Positions 7,636-15,986 of a stretch of DNA of 26,939 bases are shown here, in pieces; position 1 is the stretch's first letter, and each line of letters opens with the position of its first letter. Origin of the DNA: Mageeibacillus sp. UBA4314 (lineage in GTDB: Bacteria; Bacillota; Clostridia; Saccharofermentanales; Saccharofermentanaceae). Location: the NCBI GenBank assembly GCA_002394605.1, contig DGUI01000025.1, positions 1-26,939 on the forward strand, in the 5' to 3' direction. Position numbers and translations under genes: made by a program. The notes beneath the pieces are model-generated. The model did not search any database. It saw only the letters and a list, made by a program, of their open reading frames with translations, and had not been told where the DNA came from.

Positions 7636-7708
7636 ATAAGCACATACACAAGAATATGAATGGCTTCGAGCTTATTTATTTTACCGATCTATTGAGGAGG
7701 ATAAGATT

Positions 7709-8584
7709 ATGAAACAGAAAAAGTTTACAACTAACAGGAAGCTGATGGCTTCTGCCTCAATGCTTCTCGTGTCTATCATGACACTCTCGAGCGCAACATA
7801 CGCGTGGTTCACGATGAACAAGGACGTATCAGTAACAGGTATGAAGTTGAAGGCAACAGCTGAGGACGGTCTCGTAATCTCAGATTCAACAAAGACAAAC
7901 TGGGCAACATCCTGGGATGTTAATATGAGTACAGCAGCAATTCTGGCTCCTACAAGTAACTATGCTAACGCAGCATCTGCAGCAGATACATTTGTTACAA
8001 ACAAGAGTGCTTACTTTGATAATGCTCAAGCAGATCAGACTTCAAATTATGTTGATCTTGACTCACTCACATGGTCTGCTGAGGGAACAGATTCCGGTTC
8101 TATTGCATCTGTCACAAGTGGCTCAGTAACAAGGAACTATGTCCTTAAGAGAACTTTCTATATCAAGGCTACCGGTGACACGGCATGGGCTACAAAGCTT
8201 GTAATCGATGAGGTTACAGCAGAGGTTGATGGCGGTTCAGCAGCAGCATCTGGAAATCTTGACAAGTCGCTGAGAGTCCTCGTAGTAGCAACTTCTGGGA
8301 ACAATAAGAATGCTTTCGTATATGCTCCGATTAGTGGCGCAACATTATCATACAACTGGAAGGGCACTACACAGGATGCAGAGGCTGTTACAGCAGCAGA
8401 ATCCACTGACGATTCCGAATGCAGCAACATCACAAGCATCCCCGTTACCAACGATGGAGCTGTCAAGGTTGAGATGTATCTCTACTTCGAGGGTGAGGAT
8501 GCAGAGTGTAAGTCAAGCAATATCTCCGGTATCAACGTTGATACATTGAAGGTAAGTGCTAAGTTTAAGACATCTGATTCCTGA
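7709..8584 (+). CDS. Secreted TasA/camelysin-like surface protein with SipW-type signal
   Basis: The product has 291 residues. The ATG follows GAGGAGG at 7694-7700. The signal peptide has a basic N-region (MKQKKFTTNRK), a hydrophobic core at about 13-28 and the box SSATYAWFT at 27-35, typical of SipW-dependent precursors; cleavage is expected near Ala32. The mature part is rich in Ala, Ser, Thr and Asp, with no cysteine except Cys239 and Cys270 late in the chain, and has predicted beta strands. TasA and camelysin relatives form surface or matrix fibres, and some relatives are listed as M73 peptidases. It is transcribed alone, divergent from the operon carrying the SipW peptidase, and ends in its own terminator. 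This suggests it is the major, highly expressed fibre subunit. The local codon choice (many ACA, GCA, TCT) is consistent with high expression. Confidence 0.85.
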   Translation: MKQKKFTTNRKLMASASMLLVSIMTLSSATYAWFTMNKDVSVTGMKLKATAEDGLVISDSTKTNWATSWDVNMSTAAILAPTSNYANAASAADTFVTNKSAYFDNAQADQTSNYVDLDSLTWSAEGTDSGSIASVTSGSVTRNYVLKRTFYIKATGDTAWATKLVIDEVTAEVDGGSAAASGNLDKSLRVLVVATSGNNKNAFVYAPISGATLSYNWKGTTQDAEAVTAAESTDDSECSNITSIPVTNDGAVKVEMYLYFEGEDAECKSSNISGINVDTLKVSAKFKTSDS

Positions 8585-8623
8585 TCAGGATAGAGCTTAA
8601 CATTAACAATTAACTAACCTCGG

Positions 8624-8651
8624 GGAGCTGTCGCAAGGCAGCTCCTTTTTT
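8624..8651 (+). terminator. Intrinsic terminator of the TasA/camelysin-like gene
   Basis: GGAGCTGTC and GGCAGCTCC pair (9 bp, one G-U) around a GCAA tetraloop and are followed by six T. It lies 40 bases past the stop. Confidence 0.93.
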
Positions 8652-8822
8652 GTGCCTGCTGCTATGGTCCCTGATTATATACTCACAGAAACGCTCACCT
8701 TTTTCGAAGGTTGCTGTGCAAAAAATGTGAAAACACCCTACGGGCAAATAGCAGCCCATCCCTCATGTCATCCGCATCTCAGGCATCAGCGCACAAATAC
8801 CAGTGCTCCTGCTCTTCCACCT

Positions 8823-10379
8823 TCAGATCAGCTTTCCCTCAACATACTCCTTCAGCATATCCCCCACATACATGTAGTGATTGCTGTCGTAGAGTTTATA
8901 GGCATAGGACGTAAAGCCGTGTGCATCAAGTCTCTCCTTCAGGTGGAGCAGGCCCTGGAGAGTTGAATCGTTGCTGCCGTAGTAGTCGGCGTAGTCAGGA
9001 TCCTCATTGGCACCGCCCACAAGGATTAGTCTCTTATTGAGAGTGGTGTTACTGTCGAAGTAACCATAGTCGTTCTTTGCCTGCACGAAATTATCCTGAT
9101 CCACAAAGTACGGCGTCCAGAACGCAGGGCTTGCAATGATATAGTCGCCAAAAGGCTGATTCTCATACTGATCAGCGTGGAAAGCAGCATAGTGCGTGAA
9201 GACGCCGGCCTGGGAGTGGCCGAAGAGGCAGGAATGTTCGCAGTCGAGCTTGTAGATATCCGACAGGTATGGCATCAGATTGTCCGTTATGAAGTTCAGA
9301 AACTCCCGCATATGTATGCATAATATGTCTGCACGGACTGCATTATCCCAGTTGTCGAGCGTGTAATCCTGGCCGATCGTCACAATGATCGCAGGTTCTG
9401 CCTTGCCTTCCTCCATCAGTTTATACAGGCCCGGAAGGTCATCCACCCTCCACACTGCATCATTCATGACAAGAGCGCGGCATACCACGGAATTGTCGTG
9501 ATCAGGGGGCGTCATGACATGGATTATGAACGTCCGGTCCAGCTCTTCATCATAAAAATGGTATTCCCTGATGTTGTCTTTGACAGACATCATCGCCTGC
9601 TCGTCAAACCTCCAGTACATGGAGTCAGCTGCGGGAAGGAGATCCTTGCTATGCTCGGCATAGTAGTTCATGTATTTCTCCATCGTACCGCGCTCCAGTC
9701 TGATGACAGAACCGTCGATTATCGCATCGAGCAGCCTTACGGAATCGTTATACCTTCTATCCTTCTCCGTGCTGTCGAGCTCACTTGCGCCATCAAAGTC
9801 CGCCTTGAGCTTTGTCTTAAGGTCATCATAGTCAGAAAATTCTATCGTTACCGTTGATGATTCATATGTTTCGGGGTCGTAGTGGAGGACATCGAGCTTG
9901 CCTGCGCCTCCGTCGTAATCAGCAGGAGGGATGATATAGAAGCCGGGAACGCCGTTGACGACAAAGCCGTTGACCACGTTATCATACCCGGAAGGGTTCT
10001 TGCTGATCTCATCTATATGCTTCTGCAGTTCCTCCTCCGAACCGTATGCACCGGCATTCCCCCTGGCATCATCTATGTAGTCCTGATGAGACCAGACCTC
10101 ATATGCAGCAGCATTCTTAAGATAGTCATATTGGCCGTCACCCGTTCCCGGAACAGTCTTCTCCCAGGGTTTATCGAAGAGCATAAACTCAGTCTCGCCT
10201 GACTTCTCAAGCTCTTTGGCAGTCATATGGTTTGCAAGTGATGATGGCGCTGATGCCGCCCCTGATGAAGACGCTGCAGAACTCTCTGATACGTCAGTAT
10301 TCCTGCTGCACCCGGTAAGGGACAACAGGATCGAAGCGGAAAGGATGACAGTTGTCAGTTTTTGGAAACCTTTGGACAT
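8823..10379 (-). CDS. Esterase-like lipoprotein (alpha/beta hydrolase)
   Basis: The product has 518 residues. The ATG at 10379 has GGGAGG eight bases upstream and overlaps the PAP2 gene by 25 bases. A lipoprotein signal ends in LTGC (Cys24), followed by a Ser/Ala linker. The middle part (about 60-270) is not recognised. Residues about 280-518 resemble the esterase D/enterochelin-esterase type of alpha/beta hydrolase: LFGHSQAG at 385-392 (nucleophile Ser389), acidic residues in GGANEDPDYAD, and His501 in DSNHY. It would act on the outer face of the membrane. The substrate is unknown; as the last gene of a phospholipid operon, a lipid or glycan ester is possible. Confidence 0.8.
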   Translation of the reverse strand: MSKGFQKLTTVILSASILLSLTGCSRNTDVSESSAASSSGAASAPSSLANHMTAKELEKSGETEFMLFDKPWEKTVPGTGDGQYDYLKNAAAYEVWSHQDYIDDARGNAGAYGSEEELQKHIDEISKNPSGYDNVVNGFVVNGVPGFYIIPPADYDGGAGKLDVLHYDPETYESSTVTIEFSDYDDLKTKLKADFDGASELDSTEKDRRYNDSVRLLDAIIDGSVIRLERGTMEKYMNYYAEHSKDLLPAADSMYWRFDEQAMMSVKDNIREYHFYDEELDRTFIIHVMTPPDHDNSVVCRALVMNDAVWRVDDLPGLYKLMEEGKAEPAIIVTIGQDYTLDNWDNAVRADILCIHMREFLNFITDNLMPYLSDIYKLDCEHSCLFGHSQAGVFTHYAAFHADQYENQPFGDYIIASPAFWTPYFVDQDNFVQAKNDYGYFDSNTTLNKRLILVGGANEDPDYADYYGSNDSTLQGLLHLKERLDAHGFTSYAYKLYDSNHYMYVGDMLKEYVEGKLI

Positions 10380-11008
10380 ATGAAGAACCTCCCGGAAATG
10401 AAGTATCCTATCTCAACAACGGTGACCGCAGCTATTATGTCGACAAATACGTGCTGTCTCGTGAACAGAGTGGAAGCAAATACCAGGAGCGTGACCGGGA
10501 TCGAGCCCCACTTGAACCACGCGGGACACCTCTCCATCTTGAAAGCACCTCTGGTGAGCACATAGCTTTCGAGGCAGTGGATCGAGGGAAAGAGATTATC
10601 CGGTGAATCGACCCAGTAGACAAAGCGCAGCATCAACGTCAGGGGATCATTGCCGGTGACATCATGCCTTACCATAGTTGTTGGAATGACGAGGAAACAG
10701 ATCATGCAAATGAGCTTGGCGATGATCTCCGCGCCAAAGATGTTGAAGCAGATGTTCTTCTTCTCACGTGCCGCAAGATAGAAACCGTAGATCCACTGAG
10801 CGTATGCTACAGGCAGATAGATAAAGGCAAAAGCCTTGACAAGCGGGATCATATTGTCCAGCGGGAGCGAGAGATCATAGTGATGCCACGTGCCGTTGAT
10901 AAGGCGCGTTCCCTGAAATGCGATCAGATTGATGACATTCATCAGGATGACCGCCGCCCATCCGTACGCAGGCAGGAATCTTGTAAAAATGTTCTTCTTA
11001 TTCTCCAT
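10355..11008 (-). CDS. PAP2-family membrane phosphatase/transferase
   Basis: The product has 217 residues with about five or six membrane segments. The phosphatase motifs are FPSIH (second motif) and TRQHVFVD (third motif, His and Asp), which fit the PAP2/inositol-phosphorylceramide-synthase-like branch. The first motif is weak (FLVIPTTMVRHD). The family removes phosphate from, or transfers head groups between, lipid phosphates at the membrane. The start overlaps the preceding metallophosphoesterase by 11 bases. Candidate substrates by context are phosphatidic acid, phosphatidylglycerophosphate or undecaprenyl pyrophosphate; the sequence does not decide. Confidence 0.85.
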   Translation of the reverse strand: MENKKNIFTRFLPAYGWAAVILMNVINLIAFQGTRLINGTWHHYDLSLPLDNMIPLVKAFAFIYLPVAYAQWIYGFYLAAREKKNICFNIFGAEIIAKLICMICFLVIPTTMVRHDVTGNDPLTLMLRFVYWVDSPDNLFPSIHCLESYVLTRGAFKMERCPAWFKWGSIPVTLLVFASTLFTRQHVFVDIIAAVTVVEIGYFISGRFFICPKVSKN

Positions 11009-12080
11009 GGATATCGATTATAACATATTCTGAGTGAGTTCCCGTCTTAAATGGGATCGCCCATCCTGAGATACCCGATGTGACTATGCAGTTCGTATCG
11101 CCGTGCTTATACAGGCCCCAGATACCGTCATTGATGCCAAACCAGTAAGGGAAATACCCCGACGGCCACACATGCCCGCCGTGGGTGTGGCCTGACAGGA
11201 CCATATCCGCCCCAAGCCTGCTCTCCTCCTCAAAGTCGGAAGGCTGGTGGTCGCAGGAGATTATGTATTTGCTCTTATCGAGCGGATCCAACATGTCAGC
11301 TACTGACAGTCTTCCCCTGGACTTATCCTCGCGCCCTACGATGTAGAACCTGTCCTCAATAAGCTCCGTCTCGTCCTGAAGGACCTTAACGCCGTTGTCT
11401 TCCAGGCATTTCCTCAGCATATCCCCGTCGAAATCCCTCTTGTTGTAATATCCCCTGTCATGATTGCCGTAGATGAAGTACACGGGAGTCTTCATCTTTC
11501 CCAGAGCCTGACATGCTATATAGGTGTCATCATTGGATGAGGAATCGTCCACAAAATCGCCGTCAATGATGAGAAGATCTGCTCCTTCACCGTCGATCCG
11601 CTCCATCTGTTCACCGAATCTCTTCCCGTCCAGCGTGACGCCGAGATGAGAGTCCGCGATCAGCGCAACCCTAATGTTTCCGCACTTTTTAACAGTGTTA
11701 AATTCGTAATATGTCCTCGATACATGGTATGCATTGAAGAAAGCCCAGGCCATTGCAACAGCCGTGAGGCACAGAGCAACCACTCCTGCCCAGTAACGCT
11801 TCCCGCGTTCCTTGCCGGTCTTCTTGCGGTATATCGCTGAGGCGATATCTGACAGTATGAAGAACAGCGCCATGTGGAGCGCGACCACGATCATTGAGTA
11901 CATATCGTAGAAAATGATCGACAGGACCAAAAGGACGGGAATCGCTGCCGCCAGCCAGGACCAGAACCTGTTCCTGATCCCCTTTATGAAGGAAAACCTG
12001 TGAAATCTCGTCACAAGATATATTATCGCGGCTGTTCCGCCTATGAACATAAACGCCAGAAATAAGAACCACATGCCCAT
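10998..12080 (-). CDS. Membrane-anchored metallophosphoesterase (YkuE/YaeI-like)
   Basis: The product has 360 residues. Residues 1-120 contain about four membrane segments. The rest is a calcineurin-like phosphoesterase with the full metal set: ADSH, DGDFVDD, GNHD, CDHQP and GHTHGG. Such enzymes use two metal ions to cleave phosphomonoesters or diesters, and YaeI/YkuE relatives have been linked to phosphodiester or lipid substrates. The ATG shares its A with the TAA of the psd gene (TAATG), so translation is coupled. Its place between Psd and PAP2 suggests lipid phosphate turnover. Confidence 0.88.
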   Translation of the reverse strand: MGMWFLFLAFMFIGGTAAIIYLVTRFHRFSFIKGIRNRFWSWLAAAIPVLLVLSIIFYDMYSMIVVALHMALFFILSDIASAIYRKKTGKERGKRYWAGVVALCLTAVAMAWAFFNAYHVSRTYYEFNTVKKCGNIRVALIADSHLGVTLDGKRFGEQMERIDGEGADLLIIDGDFVDDSSSNDDTYIACQALGKMKTPVYFIYGNHDRGYYNKRDFDGDMLRKCLEDNGVKVLQDETELIEDRFYIVGREDKSRGRLSVADMLDPLDKSKYIISCDHQPSDFEEESRLGADMVLSGHTHGGHVWPSGYFPYWFGINDGIWGLYKHGDTNCIVTSGISGWAIPFKTGTHSEYVIIDIHGE

Positions 12081-12895
12081 TATAAGTATTCTCCCACTGC
12101 CTCGCCGAACTTGACCGGTGTCTCAACGCCGTTCATTGTGGAATACATGATATCTTCCCTGATCTTCACTCTGCCGCGCTGGGCGAGGACGATTATGGTC
12201 GATCCGCCATACTCGAAATGCCCTTTCTCCTTGCCTCTGACCACATTGAACGGGTCAGCCATGTCATTTACGATCCTGCCCACCAGCATGGCGCCCACTT
12301 CCATCTGGACGAGCTTGCCGTGAGCTTCCGTATCGATGGTGCAGTATTCGCGGCAGTTGCGGACAAAGACCGGGTATTCTGATAATGCGATTGGCCTTAC
12401 GGTATGGAGCTTGCCGCTGATGAACCTGTTGGCGCCTTTCGAGCCTGTCTCAACATAGCCGTAGCGGTGATAGTGGTCCACACAGAGCCTGTACACCAGG
12501 CAGTAACCGCCGTTAAAGTCTGCTGCAAGCATCTCATCTTCAAGGAGCTCGCTTATGGTGTATACGCTCTGCTTGACCGGGATTACAGACCCCGAGGTTA
12601 TGGGATATACGGTAAGAAGGCCGTCGCAGGGCGCCACAAACGAATTCTCGGCCATATCAACGGGCCTAAGTCCCTCCTTGATCCTCCTGCAGAAAAAGTC
12701 ATTGAAGCTGCCTATCCCGTCGAGGATATAGTCGTCAGTATTGATATTGTTGTTCTTCGCGAACGACTTGATGTGGCATTTGCTAAGCTTCGTATCAAGG
12801 TATGCACCGCAGATCCTGGACACAGGACGGCTTATCAGGGGCTTAAGTAAGACTCTGCCAAACGCCGTTTTATAAAGAAATTCGAGACTCGTCAT
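12080..12895 (-). CDS. psd: Phosphatidylserine decarboxylase proenzyme
   Basis: The product has 271 residues. It converts phosphatidylserine to phosphatidylethanolamine at the membrane. The self-cleavage site is EYGGST (Gly231-Ser232), where Ser232 becomes the pyruvoyl group. The conserved CDG (Asp91) and VDHYHR (His141/His143) supply the other residues of the maturation triad. The usual DFFCR segment is at 66-70. The ATG overlaps the stop of pssA by four bases (ATGA), so the two steps of the pathway are translated together. Confidence 0.95.
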   Translation of the reverse strand: MTSLEFLYKTAFGRVLLKPLISRPVSRICGAYLDTKLSKCHIKSFAKNNNINTDDYILDGIGSFNDFFCRRIKEGLRPVDMAENSFVAPCDGLLTVYPITSGSVIPVKQSVYTISELLEDEMLAADFNGGYCLVYRLCVDHYHRYGYVETGSKGANRFISGKLHTVRPIALSEYPVFVRNCREYCTIDTEAHGKLVQMEVGAMLVGRIVNDMADPFNVVRGKEKGHFEYGGSTIIVLAQRGRVKIREDIMYSTMNGVETPVKFGEAVGEYL

Positions 12896-13590
12896 ACAAA
12901 GTTGGACAGAAGGATACAGGCGATCACGATAAACTCACCCGCACCCACCAGTACCTGAAGGAGGATGCCGAGCCTTCCCGGCTTCCTCAGCTTGAACTTG
13001 GTGAGATAGAGCGCTGCAAGTATGAACAATACTATGAAATAAACGATCGAGAAATCAAACTGGATGTAGTAGTGCAGAATAAGAACGAGCGGCGTCACTA
13101 TCGATACCGTAGTGATCGGAAGGCCGGTAAAATAAGCATTGCCCTTTGCCTTGGCTTCTTCCTCACGCTCCTCTTCAGTCGCATTGAAGTACGCGAGCCT
13201 GATCATGCCCGCAAGCACGTAGACAACGCCTATCGCGCACAGGAGGATCGGATACCATTCATATTTGCCGTTCTCGAGCCACTGAGGCCTGTCAGTATAT
13301 CTGTCACTGGAACGCAGCATCGCAACGCCTATTGCCGCAGGCAGTACGCCGAAAGCGATAAGATCGGAGAATGAGTCGATCTGCACTCCGAAAGCCTTCT
13401 CCAGCTTCGTCCTGTCCTTCTTACGCCTTGCAACCCTGCCGTCAAAGGCATCGCAAAGACCTGATACCATAAGGAAAAGAGCGCCGACAAACGGATGACC
13501 GATACCGGTCATGGCAACGATGATACCGGTACAACCTGAAACCATTGACAGGTATGTGAGAATAACTGTGTAGTCATAAACCCCGATCAT
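12892..13590 (-). CDS. pssA: CDP-diacylglycerol-serine O-phosphatidyltransferase
   Basis: The product has 232 residues with about six membrane segments. It makes phosphatidylserine from CDP-diacylglycerol and serine. The CDP-alcohol phosphotransferase signature is present: Asp47, Asp50-Gly51, Ala54-Arg55, Gly68, Asp72 and Asp76. Between Arg55 and Gly68 there are 12 residues instead of the standard eight, an insertion I associate with clostridial type II enzymes. It overlaps the upstream flippase-like gene and the downstream psd by four bases each. Confidence 0.93.
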   Translation of the reverse strand: MIGVYDYTVILTYLSMVSGCTGIIVAMTGIGHPFVGALFLMVSGLCDAFDGRVARRKKDRTKLEKAFGVQIDSFSDLIAFGVLPAAIGVAMLRSSDRYTDRPQWLENGKYEWYPILLCAIGVVYVLAGMIRLAYFNATEEEREEEAKAKGNAYFTGLPITTVSIVTPLVLILHYYIQFDFSIVYFIVLFILAALYLTKFKLRKPGRLGILLQVLVGAGEFIVIACILLSNFV

Positions 13591-14624
13591 GCTCTCTTCT
13601 TCCTCCTCCTTAACATTATATACCCAATCAATGTAATAATTCCACTAACGGCTACACAAATATAGAAGGAGAGACCCCTGCTCATCATGTCCACGCGGAA
13701 TGCGTCTGCCCTGCCGATCAGGCTCGTAAAACCGTCTACCATGAGGTAATCGGCCACGCCCATCGCTCCGGGCACGGGGATGCAGTTATAACCTATCGTG
13801 ATCAGGCACTGGGATGCGAACATGTTAACGGCAGTTGAACCTGTGTTTCCGAACGCTAACGATACGAAAGCAGGCACGGCGATCTGGGAAGCCCTCTGGA
13901 GCAGGTTCCAAATGAATGCCTTGACCATCGTGCCAGTCTTGCCTGCGACCATCTTCGAACAATCGGTGAATTCGACCCTCGTCTTCTCGAGCTTTGCCAT
14001 CTTGGAATCAAATTTATGTATGAGATGCTTCCTGTGCAGGAAGTTCAGAAGCTTAGCCAGAAGGTTAAAGACCTTGTCACCCTTGCGCAGGATCGACAGA
14101 AATCCCGCCGAAAACAGCGATAATATGACTATTCCGGCGATTATGAGCACCTTTGAGAGCACTTTGAAGCCAAAGAAGAGCTTATAGTTGATCGCTATGG
14201 AAATAAGCCCGAGCACAACGATCGAGATCGTGTACATCATGAGGTTCAGGATCAGGACAGCCGTCGTAACGCCTGCGGGGATGCCGTCAGCGATCATGAA
14301 ATATGCCGATGCAGGCTGGCCGCCTGTGGCGGAGGGCGTGATCGCCGAGAAATAGATATCTGCCGTACTGTAGATAAGCCCGCGCTTCAGGCTCCTCTTA
14401 TATCCGACTCCCTTGAGGATGGAACAGATCGCCACACCTTCCAGGAAGATGTAGATGACAACGCAGATGCAGGCGCAGGCAAGCCAAAGCTTGTTGCCGT
14501 TCGCTGCTTCGTTTATCAGTTCCTTTATCGATAATCCCTCGCTCTGGCTTAAGACAGCCCATAAAGTCAGTCCCGCGAGCACGAGCGAGAAGATCGACCA
14601 AAATACCTTTTTCTTTCCGTCCAT
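13587..14624 (-). CDS. Flippase-like membrane protein (YbhN/LPG-synthase membrane domain family)
   Basis: The product has 345 residues with about eight membrane segments. The motif SAITPSATGGQPASAYFM (93-110) and the later IGYNCIPVPGAMGVADY (272-288) are hallmarks of the UPF0104/YbhN family, which also forms the membrane part of MprF. MprF uses that part to flip aminoacylated lipids; the role of stand-alone members is mostly unknown. There is no synthase domain. The ATG at 14624 has AAGGGA upstream. As first gene of the operon with pssA and psd it may move a phospholipid made by them, but that is inference. Confidence 0.88.
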   Translation of the reverse strand: MDGKKKVFWSIFSLVLAGLTLWAVLSQSEGLSIKELINEAANGNKLWLACACICVVIYIFLEGVAICSILKGVGYKRSLKRGLIYSTADIYFSAITPSATGGQPASAYFMIADGIPAGVTTAVLILNLMMYTISIVVLGLISIAINYKLFFGFKVLSKVLIIAGIVILSLFSAGFLSILRKGDKVFNLLAKLLNFLHRKHLIHKFDSKMAKLEKTRVEFTDCSKMVAGKTGTMVKAFIWNLLQRASQIAVPAFVSLAFGNTGSTAVNMFASQCLITIGYNCIPVPGAMGVADYLMVDGFTSLIGRADAFRVDMMSRGLSFYICVAVSGIITLIGYIMLRRRKKRA

Positions 14625-14647
14625 ATAATCCCTTAATTACACTCAAG

Positions 14648-14656
14648 TGCTATAAT
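14648..14656 (+). promoter_or_regulatory. Extended -10 promoter of the ion permease gene
   Basis: TGCTATAAT is a perfect extended -10 element. The -35 position (14628-14633) has no good match. Transcription would begin near 14663, about 34 bases before the ATG at 14697. The leader is A/T-rich. Confidence 0.6.
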
Positions 14657-14696
14657 TTTACCAAAATATAATAAAAATAATAGATGAAGAACGAAT

Positions 14697-15803
14697 ATGA
14701 TAAACAAAATTAAATCTGACCCGGTCCTCGTGATATCCGGAATACTTGCCGTCATCTCATGCATTATAGTGCCTCCGGACTTAAGATACCTTGATTACAT
14801 CAACTTCAGAGTACTTGCGATACTCGGGGCCCTCATGCTCGTGGTGGGCGCCCTTGCAGACATCGGGACCTTCGATTACCTGACATCCAAGATGCTCGGG
14901 AGGGTCAGGAACAGAAGGAGCGCCTCTCTTATCCTCGTGCTCCTGTCGTTCGTTTTGAGCATGTTTATGACAAATGACGTTACCCTTGTGACGCTGGTGC
15001 CTTTCGCCGTGATGGCGATCGGGGCGTTCGGGGACGATAAGAACCTCATGTACACGCTGATATTCATGACTTGTGCCGCCAACTTGGGCAGCATGCTGAC
15101 GCCTGTCGGGAACCCGCAGAACCTCTACCTATATTCACATTACGAAATGAATGCGGGGCATTTCCTCCTGCTGATGCTCCCCTACACGTTAGCCTCACTT
15201 CTCATGGTGATCCTGGGGATCATCCTCATGGTCCGAAAGAGCGACGGCAATGTAAAGGCAGGCAATAAGCCCAAGCCACCCGTGTTCTCCACAGTAGTAT
15301 GCATAATATTGTTCGCGGTCGCGCTCCTCACCGTGCTCGGATTGCTGCATTATCTCATTATGCTCGTTGTCGTGTGCGCGGTCATCTTCGTTTTGGACAG
15401 GAAGGCGTATGCCAGGGTCGATTATTCGCTGCTTGTTACGTTCATATTTTTCTTCGTACTGATCGGGAATATCGGACGCATAGAACCCGTCTACAACACG
15501 CTGTCATCGCTCGTGGACGGCCATACGGTCATCACTGCTGTATTGTCATCGCAGATCATCAGCAACGTCCCTGCGGCGATGCTCCTGTCCGCCTTTACTT
15601 CTAACGGCGACGGGCTCCTGATCGGAACCAACTTAGGCGGGCTCGGAACGCTGATCGCGAGCATGGCGAGCCTCATCACATATAAGATCTATATCCGTGA
15701 CCACAAGAAAGGGAGCGCTTCATACATCGCAGCATTTACTGCAGTTAATGTTGTCATGCTTGGGCTGCTGCTCGCGGGGTACTATGTCTCGGGGCTGATC
15801 TGA
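14697..15803 (+). CDS. ArsB/SLC13-type (IT superfamily) ion permease
   Basis: The product has 368 residues and about ten membrane segments. Two half-repeats carry the family's re-entrant loop motifs: MTNDVTLVTLVPF (91-103) with ANLGSMLTPVGNPQNLYLY (128-146), and SSQIISNVPAAMLLSAF in the second half with IGTNLGGLGTLIAS. The family moves anions such as citrate, dicarboxylates or arsenite, or exchanges Na+ and H+. The substrate cannot be read from the sequence; the short length and NPQN loop lean towards the ArsB/CitMHS side. Ribosome binding is weak (GAAGAAC before the ATG). It is divergent from the phospholipid operon with a 72-base gap. Confidence 0.87.
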   Translation: MINKIKSDPVLVISGILAVISCIIVPPDLRYLDYINFRVLAILGALMLVVGALADIGTFDYLTSKMLGRVRNRRSASLILVLLSFVLSMFMTNDVTLVTLVPFAVMAIGAFGDDKNLMYTLIFMTCAANLGSMLTPVGNPQNLYLYSHYEMNAGHFLLLMLPYTLASLLMVILGIILMVRKSDGNVKAGNKPKPPVFSTVVCIILFAVALLTVLGLLHYLIMLVVVCAVIFVLDRKAYARVDYSLLVTFIFFFVLIGNIGRIEPVYNTLSSLVDGHTVITAVLSSQIISNVPAAMLLSAFTSNGDGLLIGTNLGGLGTLIASMASLITYKIYIRDHKKGSASYIAAFTAVNVVMLGLLLAGYYVSGLI

Positions 15804-15823
15804 GGCTGATGGAGAGAGCGGCA

Positions 15824-15940
15824 GGGGCAGTTGTAGGGGGAGTTGAAAAGGACAGTCGTAGGGGTAGTTGCAGGGGCAGTTGCAGGAGTGAGTTGCAATG
15901 GCGAGTGCGAGGGCCAGTTGCAAAGGTAGTTGCAAAGGTG
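15824..15940. repeat. 12-bp degenerate minisatellite
   Basis: About nine consecutive units of GGGGYAGTTGCA, 12-13 bases each, start 21 bases after the permease stop (for example 15861-15872 GGGGTAGTTGCA and 15873-15884 GGGGCAGTTGCA). Some units carry one extra base, so no reading frame is kept throughout. The G/T strand bias is strong. Confidence 0.85.
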
Positions 15941-15986
15941 TCCCTGCTGTCATATCTGGCACGGACCTGGTTAATGTTCAATGCGC

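Noticed and set aside
7399..7708. Cyclic-di-GMP riboswitch in the leader of either divergent gene
   Set aside because: The leaders are short (about 58 and 65 bases) and I could not find the conserved three-stem pattern or its core bases.
8652..8822. Terminator for the phospholipid operon
   Set aside because: A T-run is present (opposite 8719-8724), but only a three-base stem precedes it, and the AAGGT/ACCTT hairpin nearby is not followed by T.
15720..15981. Minus-strand frames with LQLP-like repeats over the minisatellite
   Set aside because: The repeat units vary by one base and shift frame, no ribosome site is seen, and the frames run into the permease gene.
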